A stretch of DNA of 64,000 nucleotides from Zhihengliuella alba. Lineage in GTDB: Bacteria; Actinomycetota; Actinomycetes; Actinomycetales; Micrococcaceae. Shown here piece after piece: positions 33,018 through 39,774 of the stretch. Numbering within the stretch: position 1 is the stretch's first letter; the number at the start of each line of letters is the position of its first letter. The stretch spans positions 1 through 64,000 of the forward strand of contig NZ_BAABCJ010000001.1 in the NCBI RefSeq assembly GCF_039538765.1. Reading direction: 5' to 3'. Made by a program: the position numbers and the translations under genes. Below the pieces are notes generated by a model, which saw only the letters and a program-made list of their open reading frames with translations, was not told where the DNA came from and did not search any database.

Positions 33018-33302
33018 ATGCCCCAGAAGTACCCACAGTCGTTCCGGGACCGTGCCGTGCGCATGGTGACGGAGCGTTTGGAAGCCGACGGTGCCCCGAC
33101 GCGCTACACCGTGGTCAGGGAGACAGCGACGAAGCTCGGTGTCTCGACCGAGGCGCTGCGCCGGTGGTGCGAGGTCGCTGACATCGACGCGGGCCGGAAG
33201 CCCGGAGTGAGCACGGATGCTGCGGAAGAGATCCGCCGGCTGAAGCGGGAGAACGCCGAGCTGAAGCGGGCGAACGAGATCCTGAAGACCGCGTCGGCTT
33301 AG
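33018..33302 (+). CDS. IS3-family transposase OrfA
   Basis: 94 residues behind GAGAGGA. The helix-turn-helix YTVVRETATKLGVSTEALRR and the leucine-zipper-like EEIRRLKRENAELKRANEIL followed by KTASA are diagnostic of IS3 OrfA. The reading frame is intact, but its orfB partner is frameshifted and truncated, so the element cannot move by itself. Confidence 0.88.
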   Translation: MPQKYPQSFRDRAVRMVTERLEADGAPTRYTVVRETATKLGVSTEALRRWCEVADIDAGRKPGVSTDAAEEIRRLKRENAELKRANEILKTASA

Positions 33303-33305
33303 TCC

Positions 33306-33843
33306 GTGCGCGGAGTGCGACCGTCCCATGACGAGATGATCCGGTACATCGATTTCTACCGGGATCAGTTCGGGGTCGAGGCCATCTACGAAGGTCTTGA
33401 ACCGGTCAGAGCGTGGGTTCATCACTTCTCGCGGCTACCGGGTGGCGAAGACCCGCCCGAAGTCCGCCCGCACGGTGCGCGATGAGCTGCTGATCGGTGA
33501 GTTGAAGCGGCTGCACACGGTCAACTACGGGGTCTACGGTGCCCGGAAGATGGTTCGAGTGATGCGCCGTGCCGGATGGGAGCTCGGGCGGGATCAGTGC
33601 GCCCGGCTAATGCGCGCCGCCGGCATCCACGGAGTCGTCCGGGGCCGCCGGCCCCGCACCACGGTCCCGGCGAGAACACCGGATGAACGCCCGGACCTGG
33701 TCCAGCGTCGGTTCCGCGCCGAGGCGCCGAACCGGTTGTGGGTCGCGGACATCACCTACGTGCGCACCACCGCCGGGTTCTGCTACACCGCGTTCGTCAC
33801 CGACGTCTTCTCCCGAAGGATCGTCGGCTGGGCCACCCGTGCG
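33306..33843 (+). pseudogene. IS3-family transposase OrfB, frameshifted and 3'-truncated
   Basis: The frame from 33306 gives HDEMIRYIDFYRDQFGVEAI, then shifts near 33390 by an apparent one-base insertion into the frame reading ITSRGYRVAKTRPKSARTVR, NYGVYGARKMVRVMRRAGW and the first catalytic region RLWVADITYVRT with FVTDVFSRRIVGWATR. Homology stops near 33843. The second and third acidic catalytic residues are lost, so no active transposase results. Confidence 0.85.
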
Positions 33844-34013
33844 TGTCAGATGGTTTGTGCTCACCGGGGAGTATGCCACCACGGTCGGCGCGAACCATCC
33901 GGCTGAAGGAAGCCACGAAACTGGAGGGGCGTGACCTAGCTGTTCCGGGTAAGCACCTTGGCGACGCCCGGATAAGGAGAAGGCCTCCACGATTGGTGGT
34001 GCCTAACGTCACC
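33844..34013. other. Non-coding junction after the IS3 fragment
   Basis: No gene or recognisable IS end is seen in these 170 bases. The IS3 homology stops abruptly at its left border and the long hairpin starts at its right border. Confidence 0.5.
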
Positions 34014-34071
34014 GGGCGTGAAGAACGAATTGGTGACAGGTCAAGTTGTCACCGATTCGTTCTTCACACCC
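34014..34071. terminator. Long inverted repeat behind the exonuclease gene (bidirectional terminator candidate)
   Basis: 25-base arms (34014-34038 and 34047-34071) match at 23 positions and enclose the loop ggtcaagt. The structure lies 12 bases past the stop of the minus-strand exonuclease gene and also faces the truncated IS3 copy. It could terminate both. Neither flank has a run of T. Alternatively it is the trace of a small palindromic element. Confidence 0.6.
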
Positions 34072-34082
34072 GTGCGTTCTCG

Positions 34083-35333
34083 TCACCACTCCCATGGCGC
34101 TTGCTCTGCAGGACGGCGGATACCCGCTCGGTCCCATGCGCGGCTTGCCGCACGCTTGAGACGCTCATTGCAGTGGACGCTGCAGACGTGGCGATCACGA
34201 TGAACCCAATGCGCACTCTGGCTGACCGGCGCGTCACACCAGATGCACCTTTCACCTCCACTTGCGCGCCCTTCGGGGTGTGCAAGTGATCTGTTGAACC
34301 ACGCCCAGTAATCGTCTGTAGGATCGGTGCCGGCTTGTACGAGAACCCAATCAGGAAGCTTTCGTCGGGTGACTCCTGCTTGGGAGATGCGGCTTCGGAG
34401 GGCTTCTTCGCTCAGGGACAGGCGAGCGACGAAGTCTTCCTCGGTGATGATCTCCAGGGGCTGACCAGCGTCGACGAGGTCGAAGGCTTTCTGCAGCTTC
34501 GCTGAGAAGCTCGCCCCAGGGCGAAAGGTACGCGAGTCGAAGTCCCCGGTGACCAGGATCGTCGTCTTCTTGTTGACCCCCGACTGCGCCAGGCCACCAT
34601 GCTCCACGACCAGTCGGCGCGCCTCATCGCGAATCATCATTCGTAGGGCGCCGGTGAAGCAGACCGCTTGACCGGCGAATCCAGTGGCGATGAGAGGATC
34701 CGGTGAGGAGTCCAACTCGGAGGCGATCGCTTCGGCCTCATCGATGAAAGTTCGAACGACAGGAACAGCGAGCGATTCCGCGAGCTGGAGAGGTGATGTC
34801 GTGTTCTTCAGCTGCGCTAACGCGATGAGAACGAGTGCGGTCATCCGTGCGTCCGCTAACGGGTCATGGTGTTCGAAGTCACCGAGTCCGAGGTGGTTCG
34901 CGACCCACGGCAAAGAGTAAGACGGGACGTGCAGCGCCGCACGAGATAGCTGAAGGGTGCACAAAGTGTCCAGCTCGGGCCACGGCAGATCGTACACGCC
35001 TGTGGCGTTGAGGAGCACGGAAACATCGAAGCGTGCGTTGTGGCCGACGAGAAGGTCGCCGCCAATGAAGCGTAGGAGAGTCGGGTATACCTCATCCCAC
35101 GACGCCGCTTCCGTGACATCTGCTTTGGTTAGCCCGTGTACTCGGATGTTTCCGTCCTCGAACCCATCGAAGCCTGGCGGGGGTGAAACCAGAGCGCGAT
35201 ACTCATCCACGATGGCGCCATCCCGAACGCGCACGGCGCCAACTGCGCACACCGATGCACGCGATCGGTTTGCCGTCTCAAAGTCGATGGCTGTGAAATC
35301 AAGACCTATGGTCGCGCGATTAGAGGGCTCCAT
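34083..35333 (-). CDS. DEDDh 3'-5' exonuclease with BRCT domain and Cys-rich tail
   Basis: 416 residues from the ATG at 35333; a GTG at 35357 is also in frame. A -10-like TACTCT six bases upstream suggests a leaderless start. The exonuclease domain (residues about 5-170) keeps FTAIDFETANRSRASVCAVG, GHNARFDV and HHDPLADAR, as in DNA polymerase III epsilon. A BRCT domain follows (AGQAVCFTGALRMM to KTTILVTGD). The C-terminus has a CIWC/CSVHC zinc-finger-like segment. Related epsilon-like BRCT proteins occur widely in actinobacteria. Here it is the last gene of the tRNA-Pro island. Confidence 0.87.
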   Translation of the reverse strand: MEPSNRATIGLDFTAIDFETANRSRASVCAVGAVRVRDGAIVDEYRALVSPPPGFDGFEDGNIRVHGLTKADVTEAASWDEVYPTLLRFIGGDLLVGHNARFDVSVLLNATGVYDLPWPELDTLCTLQLSRAALHVPSYSLPWVANHLGLGDFEHHDPLADARMTALVLIALAQLKNTTSPLQLAESLAVPVVRTFIDEAEAIASELDSSPDPLIATGFAGQAVCFTGALRMMIRDEARRLVVEHGGLAQSGVNKKTTILVTGDFDSRTFRPGASFSAKLQKAFDLVDAGQPLEIITEEDFVARLSLSEEALRSRISQAGVTRRKLPDWVLVQAGTDPTDDYWAWFNRSLAHPEGRASGGERCIWCDAPVSQSAHWVHRDRHVCSVHCNERLKRAASRAWDRAGIRRPAEQAPWEW

Positions 35334-35541
35334 GAGATGAGAGTACCGAGTAGGCACGGCAACGCGTTCGAATCACGAACGAAGATTGAGGTGACCATCG
35401 GATACCCATCTGAGCCACCCGCCACCAACCAGGTACACTCGGACCACGCGAACCGCTCGGTTCCCGGTAAACACAGGGGAGTCCGCGAGTTCCCGAGACG
35501 GTCGGCGGAGACCGGAAATGGACCGGATCCGCCAAGGGGGC

Positions 35542-35563
35542 CGCAGGTTCACATCCTGTCAGC
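35542..35563 (+). repeat. Right attachment site (attR), degenerate tRNA-Pro 3' end
   Basis: cgcaggttcacatcctgtca plus gc differs from the tRNA T-arm copy at 27731-27752 by one base, with weaker similarity on both sides (ccaaggggg before, gcgac after). The 5' half of a tRNA is missing and the acceptor strand carries changes, so it is not a functional tRNA. It marks the right border of the island. Confidence 0.78.
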
Positions 35564-35572
35564 GCGACGAAT

Positions 35573-35623
35573 GTCCTGAGCCTCGACATCGTTTACGAAC
35601 TGTGTCGCGGCTCAGGACTTTTT
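35573..35623 (+). terminator. U-tailed hairpin behind attR, probable original tRNA-Pro terminator
   Basis: A 10-bp stem (gtcctgagcc at 35573-35582 with 35609-35618) continues into an inner cgaca/tgtcg pairing and is followed by five T residues. Its place directly after the tRNA remnant suggests that it served the tRNA before the island came in (inference). Confidence 0.75.
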
Positions 35624-36042
35624 GTCTGTTCACGCCAGGCTGCCCCGGAGTGGACGAGGCGGGGGTTCATCCGTCAGGTCACTGCCCGCGCGGAAAGCGT
35701 GTGAGTCGGTCCGGCCGGACGAACCTTGGAGTTACCTCGTGACTCGAACGAGTAACTCCGGTTCCTAGCTGCAGACCGGCATGGCTGGGGAAGCACTCCG
35801 GCAACTGGCCTCGACGCAGAACGGACCGAAGAGAATCGACGTATCAGATCATTTGCCCTTGGAACGTTGCGCGCTCCGGGCGCAGAATAAGCCGACGCGG
35901 CATTCGTGAACTCGTACCCCTGCATCCTCCGGCTTGAGCTGCCGAACCTGCTCCGCGGCATCCACGCTTACGCCGGCCCGATTCCCGATAGCAGCGTCGT
36001 CGCACGATTGACTCAGCACATCCTTGAGGTTCGGCCTGATCA
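35624..36042. other. Gene-free stretch with hairpin and IS debris
   Basis: About 420 bases between the island border and the exporter gene hold no convincing gene. An imperfect 12-bp hairpin (ggagttac-type arms) lies at 35728-35759, and a decayed IS3 orfA piece on the minus strand lies at 35849-35977. Confidence 0.55.
35849..35977 (-). pseudogene. Decayed IS3 orfA fragment
   Basis: The minus strand gives AGVSVDAAEQVRQLKPEDAG, close to the PGVSTDAAEEIRRLKRENAE segment of the intact OrfA at 33018. Similarity then fades (CRVGLFCARSAQR). It adds a third trace of the same IS family, just outside the att boundary. Confidence 0.5.
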
Positions 36043-37149
36043 TCACGTCTTCGCGTCCTGCCGCGGGATGACGATTCGCTTGATGACGAGCAGGATTGCT
36101 GCCGTGACGGGGATGGCCACGAGAGCTCCGAGCAAGCCGAGCAATGTTCCGCCGACGAGCGCCCCGATGACCACGAGTGAGCCAGGCACGGAGATAGTGC
36201 GGTTCATGACCCGCGGCGTGAGCAAATAGGCTTCGAGCTGCATGTAGACGAGATACACGAGCGCGAAGATCAGTGCGTCCGTGGGGCTGGTGAAGATCGC
36301 GAAGAGCGTGCCGATACCCCAGAACAGGACCGGTCCCACTAGTGGGATCAGGGTGATGCAGAAAGCGATGACGGCCATCAGCTGCGGGAACGGCAACCCC
36401 AGGATGAGGTGCAGTATGAACGTGAACACTGCGTTGAACAGGGCCAGGACCACCATGCCGGCGAGGTAGCTGCCGACCGAGGCCGTGATCTCTTCCGTCA
36501 GCTCACGGACGATCTTTCGATTGCGGGCTGGGGCCAGCCGGATCAGCGACGACTTCATCGCCGGCAGGGAGGCGAGGAAGTAGAGCCCCAGCACGAGGAC
36601 GATCACGATGCCAGAGAGCGCCGTGGCGAGCGTGGAACCGATCTGCAGGACCCCGCCGCCGATGGCCGCCAGATTCGTGGGGTCCGTCAGGAAGGACTGC
36701 GCGTCGGCGAGCATCGAGCCGACGCGGTCGCCGAACGTCTCCTCGAGCCACCGGTAGAGATCCGACTCCTGGAAGTCCGCGATCAGCGTGGGGGACGACC
36801 GCACGAACTGCGCCACCTGGTTCACCACGGTGGGGATGATGAGCAGCAGCACCCCAGCGAGCGCCACGACGAACCCGAAGCACACGAGGACGATGCTCCA
36901 CGCGCGGGAGAGCTTCCCGCGTGAGATGCGGCGGACGAGCGGATCGAGGCCGAGGGCGATGAAGAGCGCCAGCGCGACATAGACCAGGACGGTCGAGAGG
37001 CTGGTCAGGGCGGCGCCGAGCGCCAACGCGACGAGGCCGCCGAGGGTGAGGAAGAAGCCGGCCTGGAAGGGCCGGCGCAGGATCGCGCCGACGGCCCGGC
37101 CTGCGGTGGGGGCGGCCGTCTCAGTGGTGGGAACCCCATCGGTGCTCAT
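36043..37149 (-). CDS. AI-2E family transporter
   Basis: 368 residues from the ATG at 37149; an upstream GTG would add 11 residues. Paired N-terminal membrane helices (FFLTLGGLVALALGAALTSL, VALALFIALGLDPLV) and about six more follow, with the extracellular helical loop typical of the AI-2E/PerM family and the C-terminal PLVGPVLFWGIGTLFAIFTS and NRTISVPGSLVVIGALVGG signature segments. Members export varied solutes and the substrate cannot be inferred. The gene is monocistronic and lies just outside the island. Confidence 0.88.
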   Translation of the reverse strand: MSTDGVPTTETAAPTAGRAVGAILRRPFQAGFFLTLGGLVALALGAALTSLSTVLVYVALALFIALGLDPLVRRISRGKLSRAWSIVLVCFGFVVALAGVLLLIIPTVVNQVAQFVRSSPTLIADFQESDLYRWLEETFGDRVGSMLADAQSFLTDPTNLAAIGGGVLQIGSTLATALSGIVIVLVLGLYFLASLPAMKSSLIRLAPARNRKIVRELTEEITASVGSYLAGMVVLALFNAVFTFILHLILGLPFPQLMAVIAFCITLIPLVGPVLFWGIGTLFAIFTSPTDALIFALVYLVYMQLEAYLLTPRVMNRTISVPGSLVVIGALVGGTLLGLLGALVAIPVTAAILLVIKRIVIPRQDAKT

Positions 37150-37244
37150 ATCCGTCACTCTAACCGGGCGAATGACCACCATCGGGAGGCGGTGCCGCGG
37201 TGCCGGCGCCGCCTTACACTGTCCGATCCGGACGGGGGATGTCT

Positions 37245-37835
37245 CTATGCCGCGCCGGCGGGACAGATGAGGTCGCGGGCGGTGCCCAGACTCGCAGCGG
37301 CCTCGGCTGGAGCGACTCGGATCAGGGCGAAGGCGGCGATGATGAGCCCGGTGACCACGTCGGCCAGTTGGCTAGTTCGTTCTCCCGGAAGCCCGGGGGA
37401 ATGGGCCTCAATGCCGCGCTCGATCGCGGCCCGCAGCTCGCTCCGGTACTCCGCGATAATCCCGGCGACCGCGGCGTCCTGACCGATCGGGGCGCCGGCG
37501 GCGTTGATCAGCAGGCAGCCGCAGGTGGCCGGCAGTGAGCCGGCCTGCTCGAAGGCCTGCCGCATGCCGTCCAGATACTCGAGCACCGCGTGCGGTTCCA
37601 CCGTCTCCGCCTGCAGGGGCCCGAGCCGCGGCCGCAGAATCTCGTCGAAGTAGCTGCGCACGGCGGCGTCGAAGAGCCCCCGCTTGGAGCCGAATGTGTT
37701 GTAGATGCTCGAGCGGCTCAGTCCGGTCGCCTGCTCCAGCTCCGGGATGGACGTGTTGTCGTAGCCGGAGCGCCAGAAGAGCGCGCGGGCCGCTCGGACG
37801 ACGTCGTCCCGGGCGAACGCCTGGGTCCGTGGCAT
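37245..37835 (-). CDS. TetR-family transcriptional regulator
   Basis: 196 residues. The N-terminal helix-turn-helix is ALFWRSGYDNTSIPELEQAT then GLSRSSIYNTFGSKRGLF. The C-terminal helical ligand domain includes GSLPATCGCLLINAAGA, typical of the AcrR-like group that senses small electrophiles or drugs. It is divergent from a DUF1304 membrane protein and an NADPH oxidoreductase, which are its likely targets. A palindrome stands in the gap. Confidence 0.88.
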   Translation of the reverse strand: MPRTQAFARDDVVRAARALFWRSGYDNTSIPELEQATGLSRSSIYNTFGSKRGLFDAAVRSYFDEILRPRLGPLQAETVEPHAVLEYLDGMRQAFEQAGSLPATCGCLLINAAGAPIGQDAAVAGIIAEYRSELRAAIERGIEAHSPGLPGERTSQLADVVTGLIIAAFALIRVAPAEAAASLGTARDLICPAGAA

Positions 37836-37850
37836 CGCTCACCATCCTTT

Positions 37851-37881
37851 TCTGTACAGACCTTTACAGTATAGGTTGGTC
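37851..37881. promoter_or_regulatory. TetR operator candidates and divergent promoter
   Basis: TCTGTACAGA (37851-37860) is a perfect palindrome and acctttacagtataggt (37860-37876) an imperfect one. The latter contains a -10-like TATAGG for the plus-strand genes. Overlap of both with the divergent promoter fits repression by the adjacent TetR protein (inference). Confidence 0.5.
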
Positions 37882-37934
37882 CCGTCGATACCAACCAGCC
37901 CGGGGCGACGACGGGCACCGAACTGGAGGCCGCT

Positions 37935-38321
37935 GTGATCACCGCAGGACTCGTACTCGCCGGGGTCGCCGCCCTGATCCACGTCTTCATCTTCTACCTG
38001 GAATCCCTCGCCTGGACGAGCCCGCGGGCCCGCGCCGTGTTCGGCACCAGCGAGGAGGAGGCGCGCTCCACCCGGGAGCTCGCGTTCAACCAGGGGTTCT
38101 ACAACCTGTTCCTCGCCGTCGCCGTCTTCCTCGGCATCGGCGTGCTCCTCGCCGGCCACACGGCCGTCGGGGCAACGCTGGTCCTCGTCGGCGCCGGCTC
38201 CATGGTCGCCGCCAGCCTGGTCCTCCTGCTCTCCAGTCCGGAGAAGCGCTCCGCGGCCCTCAAGCAGGGCGTGGTCCCCGCGCTCGGCGTCGTCGCGCTG
38301 ATCGTCGGGCTGGCCTCCTGA
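37935..38321 (+). CDS. DUF1304 membrane protein
   Basis: 128 residues. The GTG at 37935 follows GGAGG. Four membrane helices are visible (AGLVLAGVAALIHVFIFYLE, FLAVAVFLGIGVLLAG, ATLVLVGAGSMVAASLVLLL, GVVPALGVVALIVGLAS). The FNQGFYNLFLA segment and an ESLAW motif are typical of DUF1304, a family of unknown function often beside TetR regulators and oxidoreductases. It is followed after 57 bases by the oxidoreductase. Confidence 0.88.
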   Translation: MITAGLVLAGVAALIHVFIFYLESLAWTSPRARAVFGTSEEEARSTRELAFNQGFYNLFLAVAVFLGIGVLLAGHTAVGATLVLVGAGSMVAASLVLLLSSPEKRSAALKQGVVPALGVVALIVGLAS

Positions 38322-38378
38322 GGTCCTCCCGGCCCCTCTATCCACCTGCCCCACCGCAGAAAGGAAACCCGACCACCC

Positions 38379-39407
38379 ATGTCTGATTTCAGCACCACGC
38401 AGATCCAGCTCGTCTCCCGCCCCACCGGGTGGCCGACGCCGGAGAACTTCCGCACCGTGGAGGTCTCCTGCGGCGACCTGCAGCCCGGCGAGGTCCGGGT
38501 CCGCAACGAGTTCGTCTCCGTGGACCCCTACATGCGCGGCCGCATGAGGGACGCCCGCAGCTACGTGGCCCCCTACGAACTCGGCACCACCATCGGCGGC
38601 GGCGCCGTCGGCCGCGTGGTCGAGTCCGCCGCCGCCGACGTCCCCGTCGGCGCGCTCGTCCTGCACCAGCACGGCTGGACCGACGCCGTCCAGGCCGACG
38701 CCTCGACCTTCCGCGTCCTGCCCGAGCTGCCCGGCGTCCCCGACTCCGTGCACCTGCACATCCTCGGCATGACCGGCCTGACCGCTTACGTGGGCCTCAC
38801 CCGGATCGCCGAGCTCCAGCCGGGCGAGACCGTCTTCGTCTCCGGTGCCGCGGGCGCCGTGGGTACCGCCGTCGGCCAGATCGCCCGCCTCCTCGGCGCC
38901 AAGCGCGTCATCGGATCGGCCGGCTCCGCCGAGAAGGTCGAGCTGCTCACCGGCAAGTACGGCTACGACGCCGCCTTCAACTACAAGGACGGCGACGTCC
39001 GCGAGCTGCTGGCCAAGGCCGCCCCCGAGGGCATCGACGTCTTCTTCGACAACGTCGGCGGCGACCACCTGGAGGCCGCCATGGCCGCGTTCAACGACGG
39101 CGGCCGCGGTGCCCTCTGTGGCGCGATCTCCGGCTACAACACCACGGAGAAGCCCGCCGGGCCGGACAACATGGCCAACATGATCACCCGCGGGCTCACG
39201 CTCAAGGGATTCACGCTGGCCTCCTACTTCCACGTCGCCCCCGAGTTCCAGGAGAAGATGAGCGGCTGGTTCGCCGAGGGGAAGATCTCCTACGACGAGA
39301 CCGTGGTGGACGGCATCGAGAACACCGTCGACGCGTTCCTCGACATGATGCGCGGCGGCAATATCGGCAAGATGCTCGTCCGCGTCGGTGAGCCCGCCGG
39401 CCAGTAG
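38379..39407 (+). CDS. NADPH-dependent oxidoreductase (CurA / leukotriene B4 dehydrogenase-like)
   Basis: 342 residues behind AAAGGAAA. It is a zinc-free medium-chain reductase. FVSVDPYMRGRM and YELGTTIGGGAVGRVVES are in the N-terminal domain, the nucleotide loop is VFVSGAAGAVGTAVGQIARL, and DVFFDNVGGDHLEAAM follows. The family reduces carbon-carbon double bonds of enones with NADPH. Control by the TetR protein suggests detoxification of reactive carbonyl compounds (inference). Confidence 0.92.
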   Translation: MSDFSTTQIQLVSRPTGWPTPENFRTVEVSCGDLQPGEVRVRNEFVSVDPYMRGRMRDARSYVAPYELGTTIGGGAVGRVVESAAADVPVGALVLHQHGWTDAVQADASTFRVLPELPGVPDSVHLHILGMTGLTAYVGLTRIAELQPGETVFVSGAAGAVGTAVGQIARLLGAKRVIGSAGSAEKVELLTGKYGYDAAFNYKDGDVRELLAKAAPEGIDVFFDNVGGDHLEAAMAAFNDGGRGALCGAISGYNTTEKPAGPDNMANMITRGLTLKGFTLASYFHVAPEFQEKMSGWFAEGKISYDETVVDGIENTVDAFLDMMRGGNIGKMLVRVGEPAGQ

Positions 39408-39502
39408 TCCGGTTCCCGCCCTCGCCTCGGGACGTCGCCATGAGCGGCGGGGCGGCGGGACGATCGCCCCTAAGTGGCCGAGGCGGAGGGCTGAAGTGTC
39501 CG

Positions 39503-39553
39503 ACGGCGAGGGCCCCGCGAGCATGCGCTCCGGGGCCCTCGCCGTTTCATTTT
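39503..39553 (+). terminator. Terminator of the oxidoreductase operon
   Basis: A 14-bp perfect stem (cggcgagggccccg at 39504-39517 with 39531-39544) closes a 13-base loop and is followed by tttcatttt. It separates the operon from the amylase promoter. Confidence 0.88.
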
Positions 39554-39595
39554 CCGCTCTCCGCGTCCCTGTTTTCCTGCAAACCATGTAAATAG

Positions 39596-39634
39596 TGGAA
39601 ACGCTTGCACTCGTCGTCGACGCCCGCCTACTGT
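39596..39634 (+). promoter_or_regulatory. LacI-type operator overlapping the amylopullulanase promoter
   Basis: TGGAAACGCTTGCA (39596-39609) has the central CG and the TGNAANCGNTTNCA layout bound by LacI/MalR/CcpA-type regulators. It overlaps a -35 TTGCAC (39605-39610), which stands 18 bp from the -10 TACTGT (39629-39634). Binding would block the promoter in the absence of maltodextrin or similar inducer (inference). The regulator gene is not in this window. Confidence 0.65.
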
Positions 39635-39774
39635 GCTCTGTATCACTCCACCTCCGGTGCGCTGCGGGCCGGCCGGATCCATGCGATTCCTCGCGACTCC
39701 GGTCCGGTCCGCGCCGCCGGGACCCACCAGCAGCGGGCACGCTGCGCTGATGCAGAGAAGACGAGGCAGCCTTC

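Noticed and set aside
33306..33906. Programmed frameshift making an active IS3 transposase
   Set aside because: The shift near 33390 is within orfB, not at the orfA/orfB junction, and the 3' catalytic part is missing.
35527..35570. Second tRNA-Pro gene
   Set aside because: Only the T arm and part of the acceptor strand are present. There is no D arm or anticodon arm, and the acceptor has changes. It is an attachment-site remnant.
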